Shown here: positions 1-9,254 of the stretch, in pieces
Layout: every line of letters starts with the position of its first letter
How positions within the stretch are numbered: the first letter of the stretch is position 1
Source: Shewanella hanedai
GTDB taxonomy: Bacteria > Pseudomonadota > Gammaproteobacteria > Enterobacterales > Shewanellaceae
Length of the DNA: 64,000 bases
Assembly (NCBI RefSeq): GCF_007197645.1
Contig: NZ_VKGK01000001.1
Coordinates: 248,001 to 312,000 of the forward strand
Reading direction: 5' to 3'
Position numbers and translations under genes: made by a program
Notes under the pieces: model-generated
What the model was told of the DNA's origin: nothing
Seen by the model: the letters and a program-made list of their open reading frames with translations, nothing else
The model's database searches: none

Positions 1-217
1 GTTTCCTCGTCTCTGTTGAGGCATATTCAGTTGGCTTACCAGCAAGCCATGTGATTTGTTCTACAAGAAAATGCATCCAACTGCCAACAACGGAACCGGT
101 ACTTTTCTGGCACATTCGGCAGTGGCAATGGCCTGCATTAAACGGCATAGCCGATAGACGATATCTGATTGCTCGACACTGGCAGCCGCCTTCAATTGAT
201 GATTCTGTTTTATTCAT
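1..217 (-). CDS. GFA/CENP-V family zinc protein (partial, N-terminal part)
   Basis: Read on the minus strand, an ATG at 217 opens a frame that runs off the window start (72 codons visible). The N-terminus has the paired CxC motifs of the GFA (glutathione-dependent formaldehyde-activating enzyme-like) fold: GGCQCRAIRY at about residues 10-19 and GHCHCRMCQKSTGS at about 29-42. These cysteines bind zinc in the family. An AGAGG sequence about 8 nt upstream of the ATG is a suitable ribosome binding site. Most GFA proteins are small (about 120-160 residues) and have no proven substrate, so formaldehyde/glutathione chemistry should not be assumed. The C-terminal half lies outside the window. The family call is firm, the function unknown. 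Confidence 0.85.
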   Translation of the reverse strand, partial: MNKTESSIEGGCQCRAIRYRLSAMPFNAGHCHCRMCQKSTGSVVGSWMHFLVEQITWLAGKPTEYASTETRK

Positions 218-602
218 TGAATTAACCTCTAATTGGTATTGCATGAAATAAACTCACTGATTTACTCTAATAAGCCATAAGAATAAGCAAAGTCGCTAAA
301 GGAGTGTGAATGGGTTGTTTTCTATATTCGATAAATAAATTATTAATATAATCAATTTGTTGAAGAAAACTTTTAAATCGTAGATTAATCCGTCAATATA
401 GTGAGTATACCTTGTTGATAAATAGACAATTAACTCACGTAGAAAGTTAATATCACGCCTTTGATAAAATATATTAATTTCAATAGTTTGTGTTTTTTTC
501 ACAAATGATAAGAAAAAAATATAGAGAGATAAATATTTATTCTTGACTCAAAGGGCAAACGGGATTATTTTTTTGCGCGATGTTTTAACCTGACAGAATA
601 AA
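218..602. other. AT-rich intergenic region, no gene recognised
   Basis: Divergent spacer between the GFA-family gene and the NhaC-type antiporter. It is strongly AT-rich. A minus-strand frame at 296-502 could encode 68 residues, but it has low-complexity Ile/Leu/Asn composition and no clear ribosome binding site, so I do not call it. A TTGACT hexamer at 543-548 could be a -35 element, but no good -10 follows at the right distance. Confidence 0.5.
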
Positions 603-634
603 TTGTATTTTACCTTCAGGTGATTTTCTATAAT
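603..634 (+). promoter_or_regulatory. Probable sigma-70 promoter of the NhaC-type antiporter gene
   Basis: A perfect -10 hexamer TATAAT lies at 629-634, about 90 nt before the antiporter start. The best -35 candidates (TTGTAT at 603-608, or the weaker TATTTT at 606-611) are poorly placed or poorly matched, so only the -10 is convincing. Inference from sequence only. Confidence 0.4.
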
Positions 635-654
635 AAAGCAGCAATAAGTTTGGA

Positions 655-672
655 GTGGACACGAGTGTTCAC
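655..672 (+). promoter_or_regulatory. Hairpin in the 5' leader of the antiporter gene
   Basis: The arms GTGGACA and TGTTCAC (one G-T pair) can form a 7-bp stem with a CGAG loop, between the -10 element and the start codon. No U-tract follows, so it is not a terminator. It may be a leader structure, but no known riboswitch is recognised. Confidence 0.3.
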
Positions 673-727
673 ATCTAAGTCTTGTGATTAATTTGCCATT
701 TAGGCTCTATTAAAAGGACCTTAGCGC

Positions 728-2110
728 ATGTCTGAACCGACAGCATTAAGTCTTATTCCACCTGTGGTGGTCCTGGTGTTAGCAATCATGCTACGCCGCC
801 CAATCCTGTCGTTAATTATTGGTGCTTTAGTGGGACTCGTTATGCTCGATCCCGCGAATCTGCTCACCAATTTTACCGATATCTCTCTTTCAGTGATGTC
901 TGACGAAACTATTGGCTGGCTTATACTGGTCTGTGGTGGCTTTGGTGCCTTGATCGCTTTACTGGTAAAAACCGGTGGGTCGATGGCATTTGGTCGTCAT
1001 GCACTTAAGCTAGCAAAGGGACCTAAGTCTTCATTGTTCATGACCTTTGTTTTAGGCACAGTGATCTTTATCGATGATTATCTTAATGCTTTGACAGTCG
1101 GCTCAACGATGAAGCGTGTGACCGATAAGTTTAAGGTCTCGCGTGAGATGCTGGCCTATGTGGTCGATTCGACTGCTGCGCCTATTTGTGTGCTTGTACC
1201 ACTGTCTACTTGGGCTGTGTTCTTTGGCGGCCTGCTGGTTGATAACGGCATTGCGCCAGAGGGGCAGGGGATTGCTGTGTATATGCAGGCGATTCCTTAC
1301 ATGCTATATGCATGGTTAGCGGTAGCTATGGTGCTACTGGTTATTTTAGGGATAGTGCCAGCTTTTGGTCCGATGAAAAAAGCCCAGCTAGCGGCGTCTC
1401 AAGGTGAGCCTGCATTAAAGCAGATGGATCTGGATGAAGTACAAACTTCCGATGAATACGCTGTTAAAGCGATTGAAGATGAGTTTAAAAATGCCGATGA
1501 TGAAGGCAAGCTGCATAACTTTTTTGTGCCGATTATCCTGCTCGTTGGGTTTACCGTCTATTTTGATATCGATGTATTAAAAGGTTTGGTCGCCACTTTA
1601 GCGATAACTTTACCTTACTACGGTCTGCAAAAGCTGATGCCATTGTCTGAGATGATGGAGCAGATGATCGATGGATTCAAAAACATGTTACCGGCTATTG
1701 GCACTGTGATTGCGGCATTTATTTTTAAAGATGTTTGCGATAGGTTGATGTTGCCACAGTATGTTATCGACAGTCTGAGCCCGTTTATGACACCTGAACT
1801 GCTGCCTGCAGTGGTGTTCTTAAGTATGTCGATATTGGCATTTGCAACGGGTTCAAGTTGGGGGATTTTTGCTGTTTCAATTCCGATTGTCATGCCGTTG
1901 GCTCAATCGGTCGATGCGAACATTCCTTTGGTCATTGGTGCGTTACTTTCTGCCTCTTCATTCGGTAGTCAAGCGTGCTTCTATTCTGACTCGACGGTAT
2001 TAGCGGCTCAAGGTTCTGACTGTAATTTAGTGAGCCACGCAGTGACTCAATTACCCTATACGTTAATTGCGGCCTGTTTTACCTTTGTCGGTTTCCTTCT
2101 ATTGGCTTAG
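728..2110 (+). CDS. NhaC-family Na+/H+ antiporter
   Basis: A 460-residue polytopic inner-membrane protein, predicted to exchange sodium (or another monovalent cation or organic ion) for protons. Hydrophobic segments run from residue 8 to the last residues with roughly 11-12 membrane spans. Two long hydrophilic loops, near residues 217-258 and 300-320, separate the halves. The conserved NhaC-type features are visible: a FIDDYLNALTVGS segment near residue 116 and an FATGSSWGIFAV segment near 370. The start ATG follows AAAGGACC, a good ribosome binding site. It is a single-gene unit closed by a strong terminator. NhaC-superfamily members include malate-lactate and amino-acid antiporters, so the transported ion is not certain. 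Confidence 0.85.
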   Translation: MSEPTALSLIPPVVVLVLAIMLRRPILSLIIGALVGLVMLDPANLLTNFTDISLSVMSDETIGWLILVCGGFGALIALLVKTGGSMAFGRHALKLAKGPKSSLFMTFVLGTVIFIDDYLNALTVGSTMKRVTDKFKVSREMLAYVVDSTAAPICVLVPLSTWAVFFGGLLVDNGIAPEGQGIAVYMQAIPYMLYAWLAVAMVLLVILGIVPAFGPMKKAQLAASQGEPALKQMDLDEVQTSDEYAVKAIEDEFKNADDEGKLHNFFVPIILLVGFTVYFDIDVLKGLVATLAITLPYYGLQKLMPLSEMMEQMIDGFKNMLPAIGTVIAAFIFKDVCDRLMLPQYVIDSLSPFMTPELLPAVVFLSMSILAFATGSSWGIFAVSIPIVMPLAQSVDANIPLVIGALLSASSFGSQACFYSDSTVLAAQGSDCNLVSHAVTQLPYTLIAACFTFVGFLLLA

Positions 2111-2140
2111 ATGTATTCGTTTTAGATTACATTTTTTAAT

Positions 2141-2169
2141 AAAGCAGAGCGCCAGCTCTGCTTTTTTTT
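2141..2169 (+). terminator. Intrinsic terminator after the antiporter gene
   Basis: A perfect 8-bp stem, AGCAGAGC at 2143-2150 and GCTCTGCT at 2155-2162, with loop GCCA, followed by a T8 run. Confidence 0.9.
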
Positions 2170-2192
2170 GGGCCAAAGAACAGGCTCGAATG

Positions 2193-2204
2193 CTGACCGG
2201 TCAG
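2193..2204. promoter_or_regulatory. 12-bp perfect palindrome, possible operator
   Basis: CTGACCGGTCAG is a perfect palindrome in the spacer upstream of the ECF sigma gene. The TGACCGGTCA core resembles sites bound by dimeric TetR-type repressors. No TetR gene is nearby, so the regulator is unknown. Confidence 0.3.
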
Positions 2205-2297
2205 TTAAGTTCAATGAGCTAAATTAGCGGGATTTAATGAAATGTATGTTAAGTTATGGTTAAATTTATGGCTTAACTATGCTTCAAAGGTGCTTCT

Positions 2298-2915
2298 TTG
2301 GTGGTTGCTAAAAACAGATCAAATGTGTCAGACATATTTGTTAATTACTCGAATAAGCTCAAGCGAGTGATTAGTAAAATTGTTCAACCTGATGATATTG
2401 AAGATATTGTACAAGATACTTTTGTTCGCAGCTATGAAGCTGAGTTAAAGCAAGAGATCAAGTATGTCCGTAGTTATATGCTTAAAACAGCGAAGCATTT
2501 GGCGTTGAATCATGTGGCTAAATCCTCCCAAAAATACAACGATTCCATTGAAGAGTTTGCCGAGCCACCAATGGAACTTATCTCTGTCTCATTTGAGTCT
2601 GAATTTGAAAGCAAAGAGCGCTTTTTGTTTTTCTGCCGAGCAACTGACCAGCTATCTGGGCCCGTACGAAAATGTTTCATCTTAAAAAAGGTGTATGGTT
2701 TAAGCCAAAGCGAAATTGCAAAATACCTGAATATTAGTGAAAGCACCGTCGAAAAGCATGTCGCAAAGGGTTTACTTAAAAGCGTGCAGTATATGGAAGA
2801 AATGAGTGCTGTGAGCACTCAAAGTGGTACATCAGGTAATGTTGCAGCCTCAATGGAAAGATCACCAAGTATTGATGGCGATCAGTCCAATATAAAAGAG
2901 TTTATTAGCCGATGA
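2298..2915 (+). CDS. ECF RNA polymerase sigma factor, FecI type
   Basis: A 205-residue sigma-70 family protein of the extracytoplasmic-function class. Region 2 is seen at about residues 30-75 (EDIVQDTFVRSYEAE, then YVRSYMLKTAKHLALNH), and region 4 with its helix-turn-helix at about 115-165 (LSGPVRKCF, then YGLSQSEIAKYLNISESTVEKHV). Members direct RNA polymerase to a few promoters, usually that of the partner TonB receptor. The start is a TTG at 2298 (or GTG at 2301), placed 7 nt after AAAGG. The roughly 35-residue Ser/Gly-rich tail after region 4 is unusual. The stop overlaps the next gene's ATG by 4 nt, so sigma and anti-sigma are translationally coupled. Confidence 0.9.
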   Translation: MVVAKNRSNVSDIFVNYSNKLKRVISKIVQPDDIEDIVQDTFVRSYEAELKQEIKYVRSYMLKTAKHLALNHVAKSSQKYNDSIEEFAEPPMELISVSFESEFESKERFLFFCRATDQLSGPVRKCFILKKVYGLSQSEIAKYLNISESTVEKHVAKGLLKSVQYMEEMSAVSTQSGTSGNVAASMERSPSIDGDQSNIKEFISR

Positions 2916-3982
2916 GTACAATCAAACAATTTTACCGCAAAGAAGATATTCAAGAGCAAGCATCCTTGTGGGTAAGCCGAATTGATAGAGGCTTGTCTGA
3001 AGTTGAAATAGAGTCACTGTCTCAATGGGTTGCCCTGAGTGCAGCGCATCAAGAGGCCTTGTTTGATATGGCTTCATACTGGGATGATTTAAGTGTTCTT
3101 AATGAATTGAGTGTACTTTTCCCGCTTGAACAATCGAATGCGAAATCCAAATGGCGGATGCTTGCCATTGCTGCCAGTTTTATGGTGTTCTGTTTTATCG
3201 GCGGTCATTTGATTTTTAATAGTCAGTTTTCTCCGTTAATACAGGGAGAAACACAGGACTATGTGAAGACATTAACCACTCCAATAGGTCAGCAAACAAC
3301 TTTTTCGATACCTGATGGCACGCGAATTCAATTAAATACAAACAGCGTCGTCGAGGTGAAATACTCATCTAACTACCGCCAACTTACCCTTGTTAGAGGC
3401 GAGGCTAAATTTGATGTGGCTAAAGATAAATTAAGGCCCTTTAGTGTCACCGTTGGTGAGCAGTCATTTACAGCATTAGGCACGGTTTTTAATGTGCAGA
3501 AAAACAGTGAACTTGAGATGGAGTTAGTGGTTACTCACGGCAGAGTGTTAGTGACTTCTGCAGATAAGAGTATCGAGCAAATCACGGCATCACTCAAAGA
3601 GGTGTCGGATAAAGCCTTACCGGGTCTATTGGTGTCGACCGGTGAAAAAGTGGTGATTATCGAAAATACCCACAAAGCCGTTGAAAAACTGCCCCTTGAT
3701 AAATTGCAGCGGGACTTGGCTTGGCAACAAGGAATGTTGATTTTTGAAGGTGAGCCTTTGTCTGAGGCGTTAGCAGATGTGAGCCGCTACACCGCAATCC
3801 AATTTGATATTGTTGATCCACAGTTATCTGAATTAAAAGTCGCAGGTTATTTTAAAGCGGGAGATATCGACGGCTTATTGGCGTCCCTAAACAGTAATTT
3901 TAACATTGTGCATCGTAAAGATGCTGAAAATATTATTCATTTAACATCTAGCGATGTAAAAAATACCACCTCTATTGAATAG
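2912..3982 (+). CDS. FecR-family anti-sigma / signal transducer
   Basis: A 356-residue single-pass inner-membrane protein. An N-terminal cytoplasmic DUF4880-like segment (about residues 12-60, including QASLWVSRID and SQWVALSAAHQEA) would hold the sigma factor. One membrane helix lies at about 83-103. The periplasmic FecR domain follows at about 118-215 (TPIGQQTTFSIPDGTRIQLNTNS, then RGEAKFDVAKD). The C-terminal part (about 270-345, ending with an STN-like SLNSNFNIV) would contact the receptor. Its position between the sigma gene and a receptor carrying an STN domain is the classic FecI-FecR-FecA arrangement. It is predicted to release the sigma factor when the receptor is occupied. Confidence 0.9.
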   Translation: MSTIKQFYRKEDIQEQASLWVSRIDRGLSEVEIESLSQWVALSAAHQEALFDMASYWDDLSVLNELSVLFPLEQSNAKSKWRMLAIAASFMVFCFIGGHLIFNSQFSPLIQGETQDYVKTLTTPIGQQTTFSIPDGTRIQLNTNSVVEVKYSSNYRQLTLVRGEAKFDVAKDKLRPFSVTVGEQSFTALGTVFNVQKNSELEMELVVTHGRVLVTSADKSIEQITASLKEVSDKALPGLLVSTGEKVVIIENTHKAVEKLPLDKLQRDLAWQQGMLIFEGEPLSEALADVSRYTAIQFDIVDPQLSELKVAGYFKAGDIDGLLASLNSNFNIVHRKDAENIIHLTSSDVKNTTSIE

Positions 3983-4061
3983 TTTATATTTATAAATCAA
4001 TTGAATACTGAGGTTTTTACTTTTATTGTTGCTATTGGGATTGATTGTTTGTTGCTTATAG

Positions 4062-7055
4062 TTGGATTTTAATTTGCTTAATTGTTTAAAAATTAACAAA
4101 AGCCATAGAGGATTTTCCATTCTGAACTGTTTATTAATAGTGCGTGGGTGGCAAACGTTAGTTTGCCCGAAGCAAATCACGATATCGCAAACATGTAACT
4201 TGATACTTGTGTCTATGGTGTTGCTTTTTACACCGTTTGCTTTAGCCGATGGTTTGATTCGCTTTGATATTAATAAACAACGAGCTGATAAAGCCATTAT
4301 TGAGTTTGCTAAGAGGACTAATCAAACGATTGTATTTTCATTTGATTTAACTAAAAACCATGAAGCAAATAAACTTAAAGGTTATTACTCAGTCACTTCC
4401 GGTTTAAAAAAATTATTAGACGGTACCGGGTTAATCGCTGTTGTTAATGTTTCTGGCCTATTGAGCATTCAAGCTGATGAACAGGATAGGACAAATACAA
4501 CAATGAAGAAAACAACAATTGCAGCGCTAATTCCTCTGGTGATAGGGACGACAAGTCAGGTCGCACTCGCCGAAGAGACAGTACAAGCCGAGGATGAAAT
4601 TGAATCAATTTCGGTGATCGGTAGTCGTGTTCCAGGTCGTAGTTCAAATGAGTTACCGGTTCCTGTGGATATTCTGACAGCGGAAGATTTGGCCAATACA
4701 GGTCAAACTGAAGTTGGACGCATGCTACAAGCTATTGCTCCTTCGTTTAACTTTTCAAGCTCGGCAATCAGTGATGGTACTGATGCATTACGTCCTGCAA
4801 CACTGCGTGGTCTAGGTCCTGATCAAACCTTAGTATTGATTAATGGCAAACGACGTCACCAAGCGAGTCTTATCCACATTAATACATCGGTGGGCCGAGG
4901 TACGGCGGGGACCGACATGAATGCGATTCCTGCATCAGCAATCAAACGTATTGAAGTGTTGCGTGATGGCGCAGCGGCTCAATATGGTTCGGATGCTATC
5001 GCGGGTGTGATCAACATCGTGTTAAAGGATGCTGATGAGGGCGGTAAAATTGGTGTTTCTTACGGTGAATATTCAGAGGGTGATGGTGAAACCACCAATA
5101 TTGATATCTCTAAAGGCTTTGCACTTGGCGACAGTGGCTTCTTAGATGCGACATTGAACCTTAGAGATCGCGGATCAACCAACAGAGCTGGATTGCATGG
5201 CTCTTGCCAATTTTCTGGATGTACCGATGCTGCCAATGGCGCTAAATTGGCGGGTGATCCTCGTGAGCTGACAGCAGATAGAAATACATTCCGAATTGGC
5301 GACGCTAAATCTGAGCAGATAGGGATAGTTGTTAATACCGGTTATGAGTTGGGTGAAGGCGAACTGTATGGTTTTATCACTTATTCAAATCGTGATAACG
5401 AATCAGCGGCTTTCTTCCGCCATAATAATAACAATGGTGGTAATGCGCCTTTGCAGGACGGTGATGCGACAATCCCTGCGGGGTTCCTGCCTAAAATAAA
5501 CTCTAAAATCAGTGATGTGTCATATAACTTTGGTTACACCACTGAGTTTGATAACGATGCCTCATTAGATCTGTCGTACACTTATGGTCGTAATAAGATT
5601 GACTATACAACCAGCGACACGATTAACTCATCTTATGCTAACTCACTGCTTTACACCTCTACGATGACAGCAGATGAAATACGTTCTGCAGTGCCTCGTG
5701 AAGGGTTTGCTTATGGTTTAGAGCTTTCTTTGCAAACCATCAACCTTGATTACACTAAGCAGTATGATCTGTTTGGTTTGGCGATGGGTGCTGAAATAAG
5801 AACTGATGAATATCGTGTTATGCCAGGTGAAGAGTACTCATATCGTGATTATGATACCGAGTCTGGCGTGAGTTTGTACGCGACTGATCGCAGTGCCGGT
5901 ACGCAAGGTTTTGGTGGAATAGGACCGATCTCTGCGGTTGATGAATCACGTGATGTGATGTCATTTTATGCCGAGTTAGAGGCTGATATTACTGAAGACC
6001 TGTTGGTTAGCGGTGCGGCACGTTACGATGATTATGAAGGCTTTGGTGACAGTACTAATTTTAAATTGGCGGCAAACTGGACAATTACAGATGGTATTTC
6101 ATTGCGAAGTGCAGTGAGTACAGGCTTCCGCGCTCCATCGATGCAACAGCTGTATTTCAATAACATTAGTACGCAGTTTATTACCGACCCTGCTAATCCT
6201 ACTGGTGATCAAATCGCGGTTCAGGTCGGTACTTTTAGAAATGACAGTGAGTTGGCAAAATCGGTCGGTATTCCTGAGCTTAAAGAGGAGGAGTCCACCA
6301 ACTTCAGTGTTGGAGCTGTGTTCGATTTTGATTCTGGCATTAACCTGACTGTCGATTACTACGCAATCGATATCGATGATCGTATTGTGATCAGTAATAA
6401 GTTAGGTTTTGGTTTAAATGAAAACTTAGACAATGCGCTTAAAGCAGCAGGTGCTGGCGCAGGTCAGTTTTTCTTAAATGGTGCTGATACGGAAACGAGA
6501 GGCGTGGACATCATCGCGACTTGGAATACGGAAGTGTTAAGTGGTGATCTGAAATTAACCTTCGCAGCTAACTTCACTAAAACAGAAGTGACAGACATCT
6601 TCACTCCTCCAGGGAGTGCGCTTGATGGTATCCCACCGGAAGACATTTTTTCTGAGCAGGATATCTCTATCATTGAAGATTGGCAGCCAGAGAGCCGTGT
6701 TAATCTAAATGCTTTATACAAAGTGGGTGATTGGGACGTGAACTTAGGTTTTAATCGTTATGGTGAATACACTGTGACCGATGGCGATAGTCAAACCTAT
6801 GGTGCAGAGATTTTGACCGATCTTAGGATTAATTATCACATGACCGATAACCTATCATTCAACATTGGCGGTAATAACATTTTTGATGTTTACCCTGATA
6901 AAAATGAAATAGGTAACTCGAGAACAGGGGTTATTGTTGACGCTGATGGCAATGAAATTGTTAACAGCCCAGGGGTATTTACCTATTCACGTCGTTCAGC
7001 ACCCTTTGGATTTAATGGTGCGTATTTCTATGCCGGAGCTGAGTACAGTTTCTAG
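4062..7055 (+). CDS. TonB-dependent outer-membrane receptor with N-terminal STN signalling domain
   Basis: An open frame of 997 residues. In order: a hydrophobic export signal ending in FALADG (about residues 45-62); an STN domain (about 64-138) that would signal to the adjacent FecR-like protein; a plug domain (about 190-320) with DILTAEDLA, LRGLGPDQTLVLINGKRR and IERIEV-like IKRIEVLRDGAAAQYGSDAIAGVINI; and a beta-barrel ending in aromatic GAEYSF. The start is uncertain. The frame opens at a TTG (4062) without a good ribosome binding site; a GAGG at 4108-4111 precedes only ATT/CTG codons, and GTG 4140 and ATG 4215 are alternatives. A second signal-peptide-like stretch begins at ATG 4503, after the STN domain. 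The substrate (siderophore, sugar, peptide) cannot be told. Confidence 0.88.
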   Translation: MDFNLLNCLKINKSHRGFSILNCLLIVRGWQTLVCPKQITISQTCNLILVSMVLLFTPFALADGLIRFDINKQRADKAIIEFAKRTNQTIVFSFDLTKNHEANKLKGYYSVTSGLKKLLDGTGLIAVVNVSGLLSIQADEQDRTNTTMKKTTIAALIPLVIGTTSQVALAEETVQAEDEIESISVIGSRVPGRSSNELPVPVDILTAEDLANTGQTEVGRMLQAIAPSFNFSSSAISDGTDALRPATLRGLGPDQTLVLINGKRRHQASLIHINTSVGRGTAGTDMNAIPASAIKRIEVLRDGAAAQYGSDAIAGVINIVLKDADEGGKIGVSYGEYSEGDGETTNIDISKGFALGDSGFLDATLNLRDRGSTNRAGLHGSCQFSGCTDAANGAKLAGDPRELTADRNTFRIGDAKSEQIGIVVNTGYELGEGELYGFITYSNRDNESAAFFRHNNNNGGNAPLQDGDATIPAGFLPKINSKISDVSYNFGYTTEFDNDASLDLSYTYGRNKIDYTTSDTINSSYANSLLYTSTMTADEIRSAVPREGFAYGLELSLQTINLDYTKQYDLFGLAMGAEIRTDEYRVMPGEEYSYRDYDTESGVSLYATDRSAGTQGFGGIGPISAVDESRDVMSFYAELEADITEDLLVSGAARYDDYEGFGDSTNFKLAANWTITDGISLRSAVSTGFRAPSMQQLYFNNISTQFITDPANPTGDQIAVQVGTFRNDSELAKSVGIPELKEEESTNFSVGAVFDFDSGINLTVDYYAIDIDDRIVISNKLGFGLNENLDNALKAAGAGAGQFFLNGADTETRGVDIIATWNTEVLSGDLKLTFAANFTKTEVTDIFTPPGSALDGIPPEDIFSEQDISIIEDWQPESRVNLNALYKVGDWDVNLGFNRYGEYTVTDGDSQTYGAEILTDLRINYHMTDNLSFNIGGNNIFDVYPDKNEIGNSRTGVIVDADGNEIVNSPGVFTYSRRSAPFGFNGAYFYAGAEYSF

Positions 7056-7080
7056 ACTAGAAATATAGATTGTCGTCCAT

Positions 7081-7110
7081 AAAAAAACCTAGCAATCGCT
7101 AGGTTTTTTT
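7081..7110. terminator. Bidirectional terminator between the receptor and helicase genes
   Basis: A7, then stem ACCTAGC (7087-7093) and GCTAGGT (7098-7104) with loop AATC, then a T run. The A and T tracts extend the stem and allow termination for both convergent genes. Confidence 0.9.
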
Positions 7111-7137
7111 GTGGGTAAACACATCATTAAATGTGTA

Positions 7138-8607
7138 TTACTTTCCCCAAATACTGCTATTTGATGTTGGCTTTGACGCTGGAGAGCTTGACGATGCTTG
7201 GCTCGAAGGTCTGCGTGAGCGGCTATGACTAGGGTTCTTGTCATTAGGCTGATGACCGCGTGCGGCTTCACCACTACGTTGTCCATCTTTGTGCTCAGTC
7301 TTAGCTTCAGTGTTTCTACGCGGGCGTCTGTTACTGTCAGCATCGCTGCGAGGTTGATTACGATCGCCACGAGACGGGCTATTACCATTACGGCCATTGC
7401 CTCTGCCATTAGCGTTGCGTGGACCACGGTTTTGACCATGCTTGCTAGTATCGAGATCATTCTCAGGTAAGATTTGAGTTGGCACAAAGCCCTCAATCTC
7501 TTTACGTGGAATGTTCTGTTTAATCAAACGCTCAATATCTCTAAGCAGTTTAGTTTCATCACTGCTAACAAGAGAGACTGCCTGGCCGTTAGCACCAGCA
7601 CGGCCAGTACGGCCGATACGATGAACATAATCCTCAGGCACATTTGGCAGATCAAAGTTGACCACGTTTGGCAGTTGATCAATATCAATACCACGTGCTG
7701 CGATATCTGTTGCAACTAACACGCGAACTTCGCCACTCTTGAAGTTAGCTAGCGCTTTAGTACGTGCGCCTTGGCTCTTGTTGCCGTGGATAGCAGCCGC
7801 GGTAAGGCCACTTGCTTCTAAGTTCTTAGCGATGCGGTTAGCGCCATGTTTAGTGCGGCTAAAGACTAACACCTGCTTCCACTCATTTTGCTTGACCAGA
7901 TGTATCAGTGCAGCAGTTTTCTGCTTCTGATCTACCGGGTAGATGTATTGCTCAACGGTTTTCGCTGTCGCATTACGTGGTGTTACCGATATTTCTACTG
8001 GGTTGTTAACCAAGCCTTTGGCTAAGTTACGGATATCATCAGAGAAGGTCGCAGAGAACATTAAATTCTGGCGCTTAGCTGGCAATACCTTAAGAATTTT
8101 CTTGATGTCATGAATAAAGCCCATATCTAACATACGATCGGCTTCATCGAGAATAAGGACTTCAAGTTGGCTGAAGTTGACGGCGCGCTGGTTATATAGG
8201 TCGAGTAAACGCCCTGGTGTAGCAACGAGTATGTCGACGCCTTTACCTAATTTTGAAATTTGTGGACCAATACCCACACCACCGAAGATGACGGCAGAGG
8301 TAAGCGGTAAAAACTTACCATAGGTTTCTACGCTTTCAGCTACTTGCGCTGCTAGCTCACGAGTCGGCGTTAATACCAATGCGCGAACTTGTTTAGACTG
8401 TGCTCGGTTGCCTTTACTCAACAACTCTAAAAGTGGCAGAGTAAAGCCTGCAGTTTTACCTGTACCTGTTTGAGCTGCGGCCATTACATCTTTGCCTTCC
8501 AGTACAGCCGGAATGGCCTGAGCTTGAATTGGCGAAGGCGTATCGTAACCTTTTTGGGCAACAGCTTTTAATATTGGGGCTGATAACCCCAGGGCGGTAA
8601 AACTCAT
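7138..8607 (-). CDS. rhlE: DEAD-box ATP-dependent RNA helicase, RhlE type
   Basis: A 489-residue cytoplasmic RNA helicase that remodels structured RNA or ribosome precursors. All family motifs are present in order: the Q motif ([13 protein letters not shown]), motif I AQTGTGKT, Ia [27 protein letters not shown], then [12 protein letters not shown] and [10 protein letters not shown]. The core ends near residue 380. A hydrophilic tail of about 110 residues, rich in Arg, Asn, Ser and Gly, follows and probably binds RNA non-specifically. The N-terminus MSFTALGLS is typical for RhlE. Several DEAD-box paralogues occur in gammaproteobacteria, so the RhlE assignment is by overall likeness of the motif spacing. 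It is a single-gene unit, convergent with the receptor gene. Confidence 0.9.
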   Translation of the reverse strand: MSFTALGLSAPILKAVAQKGYDTPSPIQAQAIPAVLEGKDVMAAAQTGTGKTAGFTLPLLELLSKGNRAQSKQVRALVLTPTRELAAQVAESVETYGKFLPLTSAVIFGGVGIGPQISKLGKGVDILVATPGRLLDLYNQRAVNFSQLEVLILDEADRMLDMGFIHDIKKILKVLPAKRQNLMFSATFSDDIRNLAKGLVNNPVEISVTPRNATAKTVEQYIYPVDQKQKTAALIHLVKQNEWKQVLVFSRTKHGANRIAKNLEASGLTAAAIHGNKSQGARTKALANFKSGEVRVLVATDIAARGIDIDQLPNVVNFDLPNVPEDYVHRIGRTGRAGANGQAVSLVSSDETKLLRDIERLIKQNIPRKEIEGFVPTQILPENDLDTSKHGQNRGPRNANGRGNGRNGNSPSRGDRNQPRSDADSNRRPRRNTEAKTEHKDGQRSGEAARGHQPNDKNPSHSRSRRPSSQASSSSPASKPTSNSSIWGK

Positions 8608-8902
8608 AGATTGGTCTCTCGGTGCATAGAACAGCAGAATTAGGGTGCCAGTGACTCTGGCGGGCGTGTATCTTACAGGATACGAGTAAAAAGAGCTATT
8701 TATTAAGCATAAAGTCGGCCGGCTAACTTTATCGGTGGATTTTCATTTACCATGGTTGTGGTATGCAGCCCTGTTTACTCTCTATTGCGTGAAATTAAGT
8801 TAAATCATTTTGTTTAAACTCTGTACGTGTTACTCTCCCGCTTTGGCGTTCTGGATCTGGTTATCAACGCGGCGATATTTTCGTCATTGGTCTTTAAATG
8901 TT

Positions 8903-9106
8903 ATGAAACAAGCCATTGCAAGCTACCTTAAAGATGATGATTATCAGTGGGTTGCTAAACTTACGTGCGGGCATAACCAGCATGTTAGGCATACGCCTCC
9001 TTGGGTCGTTAGGCCTTGGGTGATAACAGCAGAAGGCAGAGCGTCTATGCTTGGATATCTCCTTGATTGCAAAAAATGTGATCTCGGTGAGCCGAAAGAC
9101 ACTTAG
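8903..9106 (+). CDS. DUF3565 family small protein
   Basis: I place the start at ATG 8903, giving 67 residues that begin MKQAIASYLKDDDYQWVAKL. The longer upstream frame (from 8810) has no family likeness and is probably not translated. Family features are a conserved CGHNQHVRHTPPW block at about residues 22-34, a WVITAEGR block, and a C-terminal CKKC. The Cys and His residues suggest metal binding. Function is unknown; homologues are common in marine gammaproteobacteria. No strong ribosome binding site is visible before 8903. Confidence 0.75.
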   Translation: MKQAIASYLKDDDYQWVAKLTCGHNQHVRHTPPWVVRPWVITAEGRASMLGYLLDCKKCDLGEPKDT

Positions 9107-9146
9107 TTATATCTGGTAATGCGCCAAGCCAACATTATTTACTTTT

Positions 9147-9178
9147 ATCCCTTAGAACGATTAAACGTTAGGGGATAA
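9147..9178. terminator. Imperfect hairpin after the DUF3565 gene
   Basis: The arms TATCCCTTAGAACG and CGTTAGGGGATA form an interrupted stem around ATTAAA. No clear U-tract follows, so it may be a weak terminator or an RNA-processing site. Confidence 0.35.
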
Positions 9179-9254
9179 AGATAGCAACAACTGTTTACTT
9201 AACGCTTACCGAGATAGGTTGGCGATGAGACTTTATCTGTAGGAAATACGTAAC

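Noticed and set aside
296..502. 68-residue minus-strand frame
   Set aside because: Low-complexity composition in AT-rich spacer and no ribosome binding site.
655..672. Riboswitch before the antiporter gene
   Set aside because: Only one short hairpin is visible; no pattern of a known sodium, pH or metabolite riboswitch is recognised.
8810..8902. Longer N-terminus for the DUF3565 protein
   Set aside because: The extension has no likeness to the family, which begins at the internal MKQAIASY start.
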